This document shows, piece after piece, positions 17,091 to 25,485 of a stretch of DNA of 64,000 nt. This stretch comes from Bacillota bacterium (GTDB lineage: Bacteria > Bacillota > Clostridia > Oscillospirales > Oscillospiraceae). Location: positions 1 through 64,000 of the forward strand of contig JAETQY010000005.1 in the NCBI GenBank assembly GCA_021770445.1, read 5' to 3'. The position numbers were made by a program, and so were the translations under genes. The first letter of the stretch is position 1. Each line of letters starts with the position of its first letter. The notes under the pieces were generated by a model. It was not told the DNA's origin, made no database searches, and was given only the letters and a program-made list of their open reading frames with translations.

Positions 17091-17878
17091 GACTGCGCAG
17101 CCAGTACCTTACCAAAAATGACTGCTACCAGACGGACCGGACCATCTCTGTCCGGGGCGTCATGGTCCACTCCACCGGGGCCAACAACCCCCGCGTCTGC
17201 CGGTATGTGCCCGGTGACGAGGAGATGGGCCGCAACACTGCCGGCAACCACTGGGACCGCCCTGGCTTGACCAAATGCGTCCACGCCTTTGTGGGCAGCT
17301 TTGCTGACGGGGAGGTGGGGACCGTCCAGACCCTGCCCTGGGAGCACCGGGGCTGGCACGCGGGGGGCGCGGCCAACAACACCCACATCGGCTTTGAGAT
17401 CTGTGAGGACGGCCTGGACGACCCGGTCTACTTTGGCAAGGTCTACCAGGAGGCGGCGGAGCTCACCGCCATGCTGTGCCAAAAATTCGGCCTGGACCCC
17501 CTGGCCGACGGGGTAGTCATCTGCCACGCGGAGGGACATGAGCGGGGCGTGGCCTCCAACCACGGGGACGTGCTCCATTGGTTCCCCAAAATGGGCAAGT
17601 CCATGAACGACTTCCGCGCCCACGTGGCCGCCCTGATGCAGGACGGCCAGTCCCCCGACCCCGAGGAGCCGGAGGGAGGTGACGCGGACATGACCTACCA
17701 GCAGTGGAAGGAGTTTATGGCCCGCTACCGCCAGGAGCTGTCGGAGCGCCCCGCCCCCGAGTGGGGCCAGAGGGAGCTGGAGCAGGCCAAGACCCTGGGC
17801 TTTACCGACGGTAAGCGCCCCCAGGATCTGGCCTCCCGCCAGGAGGTGGCCTCCATGATCCTGCGAGCTTTGGAATAA
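17087..17878 (+). CDS. N-acetylmuramoyl-L-alanine amidase (endolysin-like)
   Basis: A 263-residue amidase_2 enzyme that cleaves the MurNAc-L-Ala bond of peptidoglycan. The N-terminal catalytic domain (~1-185) contains the likely zinc ligands in VMVHSTGANN and VICHAEGHERG, and the conserved EHRGWHAGG. The C-terminal ~60 residues (ELEQAKTLGFTDGKRPQDLA, then SRQEVASMILRAL) match the SLH-like tail common in Clostridia phage endolysins. No signal peptide is present, consistent with holin-dependent release. It is translationally coupled to the holin-like gene. The cassette may be a prophage relic or a domesticated lysis module. Confidence 0.87.
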   Translation: MRLRSQYLTKNDCYQTDRTISVRGVMVHSTGANNPRVCRYVPGDEEMGRNTAGNHWDRPGLTKCVHAFVGSFADGEVGTVQTLPWEHRGWHAGGAANNTHIGFEICEDGLDDPVYFGKVYQEAAELTAMLCQKFGLDPLADGVVICHAEGHERGVASNHGDVLHWFPKMGKSMNDFRAHVAALMQDGQSPDPEEPEGGDADMTYQQWKEFMARYRQELSERPAPEWGQRELEQAKTLGFTDGKRPQDLASRQEVASMILRALE

Positions 17879-17892
17879 TTCCGTCCCGCCCT

Positions 17893-18034
17893 GAAGGCTC
17901 CCTCTCTGAGGGAGCTGTCGCCGCCGCAGGCGGTGACTGAGGGAGTAAAACAGCAAAATTTTGTAACTTTTTCTGTAGAAAACTCCCTCCGTCACGGCTT
18001 CGCCGTGCCACCTCCCTCAAGGAGGGAGGCTTTG
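17893..18034. repeat. MITE-like intergenic repeat with terminal inverted repeats
   Basis: About 142 bases with imperfect ~21-base terminal inverted repeats: AAGGCTCCCTCTCTGAGGG on the left and, on the complement of the right end, AAAGCCTCCCTCCTTGAGGG. Each end forms its own hairpin (CTCCCTC/GAGGGAG). Inside are two further GC-rich hairpins (near 17919-17937 and 17993-18010) around an AT-rich centre. It carries no coding capacity. From memory, very similar elements are abundant between genes of Faecalibacterium and Oscillospiraceae. Only one copy was noticed in this window. Confidence 0.7.
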
Positions 18035-18043
18035 GACAGTCCG

Positions 18044-18071
18044 TCCCGCTCCCCCTGGGGGCGGGATTTTT
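18044..18071 (+). terminator. Terminator after the amidase/MITE region
   Basis: An imperfect GC-rich stem (CCCGCTCCCC with GGGGGCGGG) followed by ATTTTTAT. It overlaps the end of the convergent M42 peptidase gene by two bases. Confidence 0.5.
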
Positions 18072-19089
18072 ATGCCCCCATCTCCTCCAGGAACAGCCTG
18101 GTCAGCCTGAGCATGTTCTCGAAATCGGCGACACTGCCCACGCTGGCCGGGGCGTGGAGGTAGCGGGTCGCGGCCGACACGGCGGCCACCCTCACCCCCG
18201 CCTTGGAGCGCTGGATGGTGCGGGCGTCGTTGCCCCCGGCGATATACTCTTTCGTCTGCCAGGGGATACCCTTCTCTTCTGATAGACGACGGAGGGTGTC
18301 AAAAAGTTCCCGGTCGTAAATGGTTCCCCCGTCCATATAGGAGATGACCGGCCCCCTGCCGGGATAACACACCCGGCGGCTGGCCTCCACCCCGGGGAGG
18401 TCGGCGGCGGTGGTGGTCTCCAGCACCAGAGCGATCTCAGGCGTCACCGAGAAGGCGGCCCCGAAGGCCCCCCGGGTGCCCACCTCCTCCTGGGCGGTGA
18501 AGGCAAAGGTCACATCCAGGGGCAGGTCCTCCTCCAGCAGCTTGAGCATGATGGCGCAGCCCACCCGGTCGTCGATGGCCCGGGCCTTGAACAGGCCGTC
18601 CCCCAGCTCCTCAGGCTCACACACGAAACAGCCGCAGTCCCCCAGCTCCACTTTTCTCTCGGCGGCTTCCTTGTTTTTCGCACCGATGTCGATATAGAGG
18701 GCCTCTGTCTTGGGGACCTTTTTCCGCTCCTCCCGGCTCACCAGGTGGACGGCCTTTAGGCCAATGACCCCGGGGACCTTGTTTTTCCCGACGATCACCG
18801 GCTTGCCCATGGCCACCCGCCGGTCTACCCCACCCACGAAGTCAAATTTGAGAAAGCCCTCGTCGGTGATGCGGGTAATGATAATCCCCACCTCGTCCAT
18901 GTGGGCGGCAAGCATCAGCTTGTTCCCGGTGGGTTTTTTGCCCTTTTTGAATACAATCAGATTGCCCAGGGCGTCGGTGCGGACGCTGTCAGCGCAGGAC
19001 GCGGCCTTCTCCTCAATATACCGGCGCACCTCGCCCTCGTCCCCGGACACACCGCTCAGCAGGCACAGCTCCTTTAAGGTGTTCAGCAT
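18070..19089 (-). CDS. M42 family metallopeptidase (aminopeptidase), second of a tandem pair
   Basis: A 339-residue cytosolic M42 (glutamyl aminopeptidase/TET-type) enzyme that trims N-terminal residues from peptides. Metal and catalytic motifs are present: AAHMDEVGIIIT, KARAIDDRVGCAIML (bridging Asp), FTAQEEVGTRGA (catalytic Glu pair) and the C-terminal TRYLHAPAS His. Its start overlaps the end of the paralogous upstream gene by 7 bases, so the two are one transcript. M42 members self-assemble into dodecamers; the pair could form mixed particles with complementary specificity, which is inference. Confidence 0.93.
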   Translation of the reverse strand: MLNTLKELCLLSGVSGDEGEVRRYIEEKAASCADSVRTDALGNLIVFKKGKKPTGNKLMLAAHMDEVGIIITRITDEGFLKFDFVGGVDRRVAMGKPVIVGKNKVPGVIGLKAVHLVSREERKKVPKTEALYIDIGAKNKEAAERKVELGDCGCFVCEPEELGDGLFKARAIDDRVGCAIMLKLLEEDLPLDVTFAFTAQEEVGTRGAFGAAFSVTPEIALVLETTTAADLPGVEASRRVCYPGRGPVISYMDGGTIYDRELFDTLRRLSEEKGIPWQTKEYIAGGNDARTIQRSKAGVRVAAVSAATRYLHAPASVGSVADFENMLRLTRLFLEEMGA

Positions 19090-20120
19090 GTCCTCTTCCC
19101 CTCTCCAAGGCTCTCCACGAAGGCGGCCAGCAGCCTGGCGGTATCCGTCAAGTCCTCTTTGTTCACGACCTCCACCGGGGTGTGCATATACCGCTCCGGG
19201 ACGGACACCACGGCGGTGGCCACCCCCTCCCGGCTGACCTGGATAGGCCAGGCGTTGGTGCCGCTGGAGCCCGCCATCACCTCAATCTGGACAGGCATGT
19301 CCAGCTCCTTGGCCAGCCCCTTGAGCCGCTCTGACAGGGACCGGGCGCAGTTGGGACCCACCCCGATCACCGGGCCGCCCCCCAGCTTGAAGGTCTCGTT
19401 TTTGGAGGCGTCCGGGCTGTCCCCGTGGGTGACGTCCACCGCCACGCACCACTCCGGCGCGATCTCATAGGCGGCGGTGATGGCTCCGGTGCTGTGGGTC
19501 TCCTCCTGGGTGGAGCCCAGCACGTACAGGTCCACATTTAACTGTTTATCCCTCAGCCGCTCCAGCACGTCCAGCAGGACGGCGAAGCCACAGCGGTCGT
19601 CCAGGGCCTTGCCGCACAGCAGCTCCTCCCCCAGGGGCGTACAGCTCCCCCGGTAGGTGCCTGGGGTGCCGGTGGGAATGCGGCGTTTTACCTCCTCCTG
19701 GGACAGGCCCACGTCGATGCACAGGTCCTTGATGGGGGTAGTCTTGTCCATATCCCCGTCCTCCTGGATGTGGGGGGGCAGGCAGATTACCACCCCGGTG
19801 ACGGGGGGCTCGGTCATCAGGGTGATCTCCCGGTCGGGGAGCATCCGGGGATCCACGCCCCCCAGGGCGGCGAAGCGGAGAAAGCCCTCGTCGTGTCCCG
19901 TGACGATGAAGCCAATCTCGTCCAGGTGGGCGTCCAGCAGCAGCTTGGGGGCGTTGTCCCGCCCGCACCGGCGCACCCCTACCACGCTGCCCAGGCGGGT
20001 AAAGTACACCTCGTCCGTCAGGGGTCGGAGCAGCTCCGCCGCCGCCTTCGCTACGTTTTCCTCAAACCCGCTGGGCCCGGACAGGGCGCACAGGCGGGCC
20101 AATGTCTGTTCATAGTTCAA
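19083..20120 (-). CDS. M42 family metallopeptidase (aminopeptidase), first of a tandem pair
   Basis: A 345-residue M42 peptidase paralogous to its downstream neighbour. Motifs: LLDAHLDEIGFIVTG, GKALDDRCGFAVLLD, GSTQEETHSTGA and a C-terminal PERYMHTPVE. The start is taken at the TTG at 20120, with GGAGG nine bases upstream; the upstream in-frame extension has no ribosome site and poor homology. The catalytic pair reads EET rather than the EEV of the neighbour, a common M42 variation. It is convergent with nothing and divergent from the rplJ leader. Confidence 0.92.
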   Translation of the reverse strand: MNYEQTLARLCALSGPSGFEENVAKAAAELLRPLTDEVYFTRLGSVVGVRRCGRDNAPKLLLDAHLDEIGFIVTGHDEGFLRFAALGGVDPRMLPDREITLMTEPPVTGVVICLPPHIQEDGDMDKTTPIKDLCIDVGLSQEEVKRRIPTGTPGTYRGSCTPLGEELLCGKALDDRCGFAVLLDVLERLRDKQLNVDLYVLGSTQEETHSTGAITAAYEIAPEWCVAVDVTHGDSPDASKNETFKLGGGPVIGVGPNCARSLSERLKGLAKELDMPVQIEVMAGSSGTNAWPIQVSREGVATAVVSVPERYMHTPVEVVNKEDLTDTARLLAAFVESLGEGKRTC

Positions 20121-20210
20121 TTTGGAATACCTCCATTCGGTGATAGGGTTCCAGGATATCCCTATCTTAATCCAAAACAGAAAAAGCTGCAAGTTTTTTT
20201 GTGAAACTGC

Positions 20211-20239
20211 TTGACAACGCCCCGGCGCTGGGATATAAT
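20211..20239 (+). promoter_or_regulatory. Sigma-A promoter for rplJ-rplL
   Basis: TTGACA (20211-20216), a 17-base spacer and TATAAT (20234-20239): a perfect consensus, as expected for a ribosomal protein operon. Confidence 0.9.
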
Positions 20240-20247
20240 GCGCTTTG

Positions 20248-20366
20248 CGTTCAAAGACAGCAGGGGCCTTCGGGCATAATTCCTGCCGAGAGTGCTTTCA
20301 AAGGAATATTCTTTTGATGGTACTGTCCTTCTGTCTTTACGACGGAAGGTTTTTTGTTTCGCACCA
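20248..20366 (+). ncRNA. Ribosomal protein L10 leader
   Basis: The untranslated leader between the rplJ promoter and gene has the L10-leader layout of Firmicutes. A motif AGACAGCAGGGG is followed by a TTCCTGCCGAG segment, then an attenuator-like hairpin (CCTTCTGTC/GACGGAAGG) running into a T6 tract at 20349-20355. In the known system, the L10-L12 complex binds this RNA to reduce expression of its own operon. The exact boundaries are approximate. Confidence 0.8.
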
Positions 20367-20391
20367 AGAAATTCTGGAGGTGAAACCAAAA

Positions 20392-20943
20392 ATGCCTAAC
20401 GCAAAGGTCCTTTCCGAGAAGAAGGCCATCGTGGCCGCTCTGGAGGAGCAGCTGAAGGGCGCCGCCAGCGGCGTGCTGGTGGACTACAAGGGCATCACCG
20501 TGGCCGAGGACACCGCTCTGCGCGCCGAGCTGCGTCAGAACGACGTGCAGTACTCCGTGGTGAAGAACACTCTGGTCCGCTTTGCCCTGGACGACGCCGG
20601 CTTGAAGGAGCTGGACGATGTGCTCAACGGCACCACGTCCCTGGCCACCAGCTCCGGCGACCCCATCGCCCCCATGCGGGTGGTGAACAAGCACGCCAAG
20701 AAGCTGGGCGACGGCAAGTTCAACATCAAGGGCGGATTCATGGACGGCAAGGTGCTCTCCCTGGACGAGATCATGGCCCTGGCTGAGCTGCCCCCCAAGG
20801 ATGTGCTCCAGGCTCAGGCTCTGGGCATGATGCTGGCTCCCATTACCAGCCTGGCTATCGTGCTGAAAGCCATCGCCGAGAAGGGCGGCGAGCCCGCCGC
20901 CAAGGAGGCCGCCCCCGCTGAGGAGGCTCCCGCCGCCGAGTAA
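20392..20943 (+). CDS. rplJ: 50S ribosomal protein L10
   Basis: A 183-residue L10, the base of the L7/L12 stalk. The N-terminal rRNA-binding domain (LSEKKAIVAALEEQLKGAAS, then GVLVDYKGITVAEDTALRAE) is clear. A C-terminal helical L12-binding region ends in a family-atypical Ala/Pro/Glu tail (KEAAPAEEAPAAE). The start at 20392 follows GGAGGTGAAACC; upstream in-frame codons lie within the leader RNA. It is first in the rplJ-rplL operon, which ends at the terminator at 21410. rpoBC does not follow here. Confidence 0.97.
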   Translation: MPNAKVLSEKKAIVAALEEQLKGAASGVLVDYKGITVAEDTALRAELRQNDVQYSVVKNTLVRFALDDAGLKELDDVLNGTTSLATSSGDPIAPMRVVNKHAKKLGDGKFNIKGGFMDGKVLSLDEIMALAELPPKDVLQAQALGMMLAPITSLAIVLKAIAEKGGEPAAKEAAPAEEAPAAE

Positions 20944-21011
20944 GCGGCAGACCCGCTCCCGGGATGGGAGACTACAAAATTTAAAATAACACAATTAGGA
21001 GGTTTATTATC

Positions 21012-21389
21012 ATGGCTAGTGAGAAGATTACTGCGATGATCGAGGAAGTCAAGGCTCTGACCGTTCTGGAGCTGTCCGAGCTGGTTAAGGCTCTGGAGGA
21101 GGAGTTCGGCGTGTCCGCCGCCGCCATGGCCGCTCCCGCCGCCGGTGGCGCCGCCGCTGAGGCCGCCGCTGAGAAGACCGAGTTTGACGTGGTCCTGGCC
21201 GGCTTCGACGCCGCCGCCAAGATCAAGGTCATCAAGGCCGTCCGCGAGATCACCGGTCTGGGCCTGGCTGAGGCCAAGGCCGCCGTTGAGGGCGCTCCCA
21301 AGACTCTGAAGGAGGCCGTGTCCAAGGACGAGGCCGAGGAGCTGAAGAAGAAGCTGGAAGAGGCCGGCGCCAAGGTGGAGCTGAAGTAA
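21012..21389 (+). CDS. rplL: 50S ribosomal protein L7/L12
   Basis: A 125-residue L7/L12. The N-terminal dimerisation helices ([20 protein letters not shown]) are followed by an Ala-rich hinge ([16 protein letters not shown]). The C-terminal factor-binding domain carries [20 protein letters not shown] and [20 protein letters not shown]. It recruits translation GTPases on the ribosome stalk. It lies 68 bases after rplJ with an AGGAGG site, and is last gene of the operon. Confidence 0.98.
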   Translation: MASEKITAMIEEVKALTVLELSELVKALEEEFGVSAAAMAAPAAGGAAAEAAAEKTEFDVVLAGFDAAAKIKVIKAVREITGLGLAEAKAAVEGAPKTLKEAVSKDEAEELKKKLEEAGAKVELK

Positions 21390-21409
21390 TCAGCATCCCC
21401 AACAAACAA

Positions 21410-21445
21410 AAAAAGGACCTGAGGCTCTCGCCTCAGGTCCTTTTT
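21410..21445. terminator. Bidirectional terminator after rplL
   Basis: A stem of AAAAAGGACCTGAGGC with its complement, loop TCTC and T5, between rplL and the convergent crotonase gene. Confidence 0.85.
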
Positions 21446-21454
21446 CTTCTTCGC

Positions 21455-22228
21455 TCAGCGGTTCTTGAAGGCAGTGACCTTCTCCTTGTTGACAAAGGCC
21501 TTCATGGCGTCCTTCTGGTCCTCGGTGGAGAAGCACAGGCCGAAGGCCTCGGCCTCGAAGGCGGCGCCGGTGGCCATGTCGGTCTGGAGCCCCCGGCGGA
21601 TGGCCGCCTTGGACTGGCGCACCGCCACCTGGGCGTTGGCGGCGATGGCGTTGGCCAGTGTGATCGCCTTGTCCATCAGCTCCTCGGCGGGGTAGACGTG
21701 GCTGACCAGGCCGATGCGCTCCGCCTCCTCCGCCTTGATGGTCTTGGCGGTGAGGATGAGCTCCATAGCGTTGGACACCCCCACGATCCGGGCCAGACGC
21801 TGGGTGCCGCCGAAGCCGGGGGTGATGCCCAGGCCCACCTCGGGCTGGCCGAACTTGGCCTTCTCGCTGGCCAGGCGGATGTCGCAGGCCATGGACAGCT
21901 CGCAGCCGCCGCCCAGCGCGAAGCCGTTGACGGCGGCGATGGTGGGCTTGGTCAGGTTCTCCAGCTTGAGGAACACACCGTTGCCGTAGGCACCGAAGGC
22001 CTTGCCCTCCACGGCGGTGAAGCCGGACATCTGGCCGATGTCCGCCCCGGCCACGAAGGACCGGCCCGCTCCGGTGACGACGGCCACCAGGATCTCAGGA
22101 TCGGCCTCCACCTGGTCCAGTACAGCGTTCAGGTCCTCCAGCACCTGCTTGTCCAGGGCGTTCAGCGCCTCGGGACGGTTCATGGTAACGACGCCCACAG
22201 GGCCCTTCTTCTCCAGAGTAACAAACAT
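21455..22228 (-). CDS. Enoyl-CoA hydratase/crotonase
   Basis: A 257-residue crotonase, likely 3-hydroxybutyryl-CoA dehydratase of the butyrate route. The oxyanion-hole region FVAGADIGQMS, the first catalytic Glu in GGGCELSMACDIRLAS and the second in GQPEVGLGITPGFGGTQRL are intact. It is monocistronic with a consensus promoter at 22264-22292. No thl, hbd or bcd genes are adjacent, so a dedicated butyrate role is inferred from family similarity to Crt rather than context. Confidence 0.93.
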   Translation of the reverse strand: MFVTLEKKGPVGVVTMNRPEALNALDKQVLEDLNAVLDQVEADPEILVAVVTGAGRSFVAGADIGQMSGFTAVEGKAFGAYGNGVFLKLENLTKPTIAAVNGFALGGGCELSMACDIRLASEKAKFGQPEVGLGITPGFGGTQRLARIVGVSNAMELILTAKTIKAEEAERIGLVSHVYPAEELMDKAITLANAIAANAQVAVRQSKAAIRRGLQTDMATGAAFEAEAFGLCFSTEDQKDAMKAFVNKEKVTAFKNR

Positions 22229-22263
22229 AGGAAAATTCCTCCTTGTTTTTTAGTGGTGCTCCC

Positions 22264-22292
22264 ATTATAGCGGATATTCAGGGAAAGAGCAA
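22264..22292 (-). promoter_or_regulatory. Sigma-A promoter for the crotonase gene
   Basis: On the minus strand, TTGCTC (22287-22292), a 17-base spacer and TATAAT (22264-22269). Confidence 0.65.
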
Positions 22293-22340
22293 GGATAAAC
22301 TCTCCCCCTCCCGAATAGATTGTCAGGAGGGGGGATCGTC

Positions 22341-23867
22341 TTGTCTGAAAAAATGCTGTCCGCCGGGAAGGGCGCGCTGTTCCTCACGGCGCTGAGCGCC
22401 ATCTCCCAGGTGCTGGGCTTTTTCTACCGGGTGGTGCTGTCCCGGCTGGTGGGGGCGGAGGTGATGGGGCTGTATCAGCTCATCATGCCGGTGTCCTCGG
22501 TGATCATGTCCCTCACCGCCGTGGGGCTGACGGCGGCGGTGTCCAACCTCACCTCCCAGCACCTGGCCCTGGGCAACCGCAGGGCGGCGGACCAAACGCT
22601 CTCCGCCTGCCTGAAGGCTTTCTTCCTCCTGCTCCTCCCCGTGGGGGCGGTGGTGATCTTGGGCTCGGACGCCATCTCCGTGTACCTCCTGGGGGACGCC
22701 CGCACCCAGCTGGGGCTGATCCTCCTCATCCCCTGCGTCGCCCTCATGGGGGTGGAGAACTGCCACAAGCACTTCTTCTACGGCTCCGGGGTGGTCCGCC
22801 CACCGGCTATTGTGGAGCTGCTGGAGCAGTTCGTCCGCACCTTCGCGGTGATCGCCTTACTGGTCCTCTTCCTGCCCCAGTACCCGGAGCGGGTGGTGGG
22901 CCTCATCGTGACCGGCATGGTCATCTGTGAGATTTTCTCCTCCTGCACCCTGGTCATCCTCTACCGCCGCCGGCGGAGGCCCCTCACCGGACGGGGGGAG
23001 GAGGGCCGGGTACGGAGGCGGCGCATCTTCTCCATCGCCCTGCCCGTGGGGCTCAACGCCCTGCTGGGCAACCTGCTCTCCGCGGCCAACTCCGCCCTCA
23101 TCCCCCAAAAGCTGGTGGAGGGGGGCATCGACAGGTCCGCCGCCGTCTCCCAGTTCGGGGTGGTGTGCGGCATGACCATGCCCATGCTGTCCCTGCCCAT
23201 CGTCTTTCTGGGGGCGCTGAACCTGGTGATGGTGCCCCGTCTGGCCCGGGCCCGGGCCTTGAACCGCCCGGCGGAGGCCAGAAAGCTCATCTCCCAGACC
23301 ATCTCGGCGGTGTCGCTGCTCACCCTGCCCTGTATGGCCTTCATGGTAGTGGTGGGCCCCGACCTGGGAAAGGCCATGTTCCACCAGGAGGGAGTGGGGG
23401 AGTACCTGTTCCCCCTGGCCTGCGTCATGGCCATGAGCTGCGGCACCTCGGTACTGGCCTCCGCCCTCAACGGGGTGGGGCGGCAGCGGACGGTGGCCGT
23501 CATCTCGCTGACGGGCGGGGCGGTGCAGCTGGGCTTTACCCTGGCCCTGGTCCCCCTCCCCGGGGTGGGGATGGCGGGCTATGTGGCCGGGGCGGTGGCC
23601 GCCACCGCCCTGGAGCTGGGGCTGTGCCTGTGGCAGGTGGTCAGGGCCACCGGGCTGGAGGTGCGTCCCTTCCAGTGGATGGCCGCCCCCGGCCTGGCCG
23701 CCGCCCTGGCGGGGCTGACAGGCAATCTGCTTTTCCGGGTACTCAAGGACAGCGGCCTGGACCCCGTCCCCGCCGGGCTGGCCACCCTGGCCTTTGCCCT
23801 GATCCTGTACTTAGCCGCCCTCCAGGCTCAGGGGGTCAGGGTCCGGGAGGTTCTGCGGCTGGACTGA
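22341..23867 (+). CDS. SpoVB-like polysaccharide flippase (MOP superfamily)
   Basis: A 508-residue protein with 12-14 predicted membrane helices throughout, of the MVF/SpoVB/oligosaccharide flippase group. The start region (LTALSAISQVLGFFYRVVLS, then RLVGAEVMGLYQLIMP) is diagnostic for Firmicutes SpoVB/YtgP-type lipid II or polysaccharide flippases. The start is the TTG at 22341, with AGGAGG at 22325-22330; the next in-frame ATG (22353) lies too far from that site. SpoVB acts in spore cortex synthesis, and paralogues act in vegetative wall export; which applies here is not resolvable. Confidence 0.87.
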   Translation: MSEKMLSAGKGALFLTALSAISQVLGFFYRVVLSRLVGAEVMGLYQLIMPVSSVIMSLTAVGLTAAVSNLTSQHLALGNRRAADQTLSACLKAFFLLLLPVGAVVILGSDAISVYLLGDARTQLGLILLIPCVALMGVENCHKHFFYGSGVVRPPAIVELLEQFVRTFAVIALLVLFLPQYPERVVGLIVTGMVICEIFSSCTLVILYRRRRRPLTGRGEEGRVRRRRIFSIALPVGLNALLGNLLSAANSALIPQKLVEGGIDRSAAVSQFGVVCGMTMPMLSLPIVFLGALNLVMVPRLARARALNRPAEARKLISQTISAVSLLTLPCMAFMVVVGPDLGKAMFHQEGVGEYLFPLACVMAMSCGTSVLASALNGVGRQRTVAVISLTGGAVQLGFTLALVPLPGVGMAGYVAGAVAATALELGLCLWQVVRATGLEVRPFQWMAAPGLAAALAGLTGNLLFRVLKDSGLDPVPAGLATLAFALILYLAALQAQGVRVREVLRLD

Positions 23868-23871
23868 CATA

Positions 23872-23903
23872 ACACAGCCCCGTCCGACCGGACGGGGCTG
23901 TGT
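23872..23903. terminator. Bidirectional terminator
   Basis: ACACAGCCCCGTCC pairs with its complement around GACC, between the convergent flippase and MATE genes. Confidence 0.75.
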
Positions 23904-23906
23904 TCG

Positions 23907-25280
23907 TTATTTCGTCTCCCGCATGGGGGCAACCTCTTTCTTGTAGACGTGGTAGAGGAACAGGGCACTGAGGGTGGTGGAGAACAGCTCCGCAAAGGGG
24001 AAGGACCACCACACCACATGCAGTCCGCCCAGCCGGGCCAGAACGAAGGCCGCAGGCAGCAGCACGATCAGCTGACGGACCACCGACACCGCCAGGGACA
24101 GCACCCCGTGGCCCAGGGCCTGGAACACCGAGCCCGCGACGATGCAGAACCCGGCCAGCAGGAAGCTGGTGGAGATGATGCGCAGGGCGGGCACGCCGAT
24201 GGCCAGCAGGTCGCCGGCCTCCTCCCCCTCCGCCTCGAACAGGCTGAGGAACACGTCGGGGAACAGCTGGAACAGGGCGAAGCCCACCGCCATAATGCCC
24301 ACGGCGTAAGTAATCGCCAGCCGGACGGTCTTGATGATCCGCTCCGGCTTTCGGGCGCCGTAGTTGTAGGCCACGATAGGCACCATGCCGTTGTTCAGGC
24401 CAAAGACGGGCATGAAGATGAAGGACTGGAGCTTGAAGTAGATACCGAACACCGCGGTGGCGGTGGAGGTGAAGGCGATGAGGATCTGGTTCATGCCGAA
24501 GACCATCACCGAGCCGATGGACTGCATGATGATGGAGGGCAGGCCCACGCTGTAGATGCCGCCGATGATGTCCCTGCTGGGCCGCAGGCCGGAGAAGGAC
24601 ATCTGAATCTCCGGGTTGTGGGTGAGGGACAGATAGAGCCCCACCAGCCCGCCGATGATCTGGCCGGCCACCGTGGCCACGGCGGCTCCCGCCACCTCCA
24701 GCCGGGGGAAGGGGCCCAGGCCGAAGATCAGGAGGGGGTCCAGGATCAGGTTGATGACCGAGCCTGTCCCCTGGATAATCATGGCGTACACCGTCCGCCC
24801 GGTGGACTGGACCAGCCGCTCGCAGGCCACCGACACGAAAATGCCCATGCTGCACCCGGCAATGATGGTCAGGTAGTCGGTGCCGTAGGAGATGATGCCG
24901 GGGATGTCGGTCTGGATGGTGTAGAACAGCCGGGCGCAGGTCAGGCCCAGCACGGTGAACACCAGCCCGCTGACCACCTCCAGCAGCACACCGTTCATGG
25001 CGGTTCGGTTGGCCCGGGTGAAGTCCTTCTGCCCCAGACTGCGGGAGAGCAGGGCGTTGATACCTACACCGGTGCCCACCGCCACTGCAATCATCAGGTT
25101 CTGCACAGGGAAAGCCAGCGACACCGCATTGAGGGCGTCCTGGCTCAGCTTGGCCACAAAGTAGCTGTCTACGATGTTGTAGCAGGCCTGGATCAGCATG
25201 GAAATAATCATGGGCAGCGCCATGTTCAGCAGCAGCCTGTTCTCGGGCATGACGCCCATCTTGTTTTCCTGCGCGGGCAC
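23907..25280 (-). CDS. MATE family efflux transporter
   Basis: A 457-residue multidrug and toxin extrusion family transporter with ~12 membrane helices. Family signatures: LPMIISMLIQACYNIVDSYF at the N-terminus, GTGVGINALLSRSLGQ and FGLNNGMVPIVAYNYGA in the second half. It starts at a GTG (25280) behind GGAGGAGG. A consensus promoter lies at 25358-25386. The substrate is not predictable. It is monocistronic. Confidence 0.92.
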   Translation of the reverse strand: MPAQENKMGVMPENRLLLNMALPMIISMLIQACYNIVDSYFVAKLSQDALNAVSLAFPVQNLMIAVAVGTGVGINALLSRSLGQKDFTRANRTAMNGVLLEVVSGLVFTVLGLTCARLFYTIQTDIPGIISYGTDYLTIIAGCSMGIFVSVACERLVQSTGRTVYAMIIQGTGSVINLILDPLLIFGLGPFPRLEVAGAAVATVAGQIIGGLVGLYLSLTHNPEIQMSFSGLRPSRDIIGGIYSVGLPSIIMQSIGSVMVFGMNQILIAFTSTATAVFGIYFKLQSFIFMPVFGLNNGMVPIVAYNYGARKPERIIKTVRLAITYAVGIMAVGFALFQLFPDVFLSLFEAEGEEAGDLLAIGVPALRIISTSFLLAGFCIVAGSVFQALGHGVLSLAVSVVRQLIVLLPAAFVLARLGGLHVVWWSFPFAELFSTTLSALFLYHVYKKEVAPMRETK

Positions 25281-25357
25281 AAAAATTCCTCCTCCATAAA
25301 AAATTGCCGCCCGTGGAGGGAATACGCAATTTTTCGCTCTTTTTTGTCCAGGAGCCT

Positions 25358-25386
25358 ATTATAGAGGAATCAAATTTTTATGTCAA
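25358..25386 (-). promoter_or_regulatory. Sigma-A promoter for the MATE gene
   Basis: On the minus strand, TTGACA (25381-25386), a 17-base spacer and TATAAT (25358-25363): perfect consensus. Confidence 0.85.
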
Positions 25387-25417
25387 TGGCACTTTTACTG
25401 ATTTTTCCCGGTTTGCA

Positions 25418-25446
25418 TTGACTTGTGCCCCGGAATTGAGTATGAT
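25418..25446 (+). promoter_or_regulatory. Sigma-A promoter for ilvA
   Basis: TTGACT (25418-25423), a 17-base spacer and TATGAT (25441-25446), divergent from the MATE promoter. Confidence 0.75.
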
Positions 25447-25485
25447 AAAAACAAGTTTGAAACTTTCTGATAAGGAGACTGCCAT

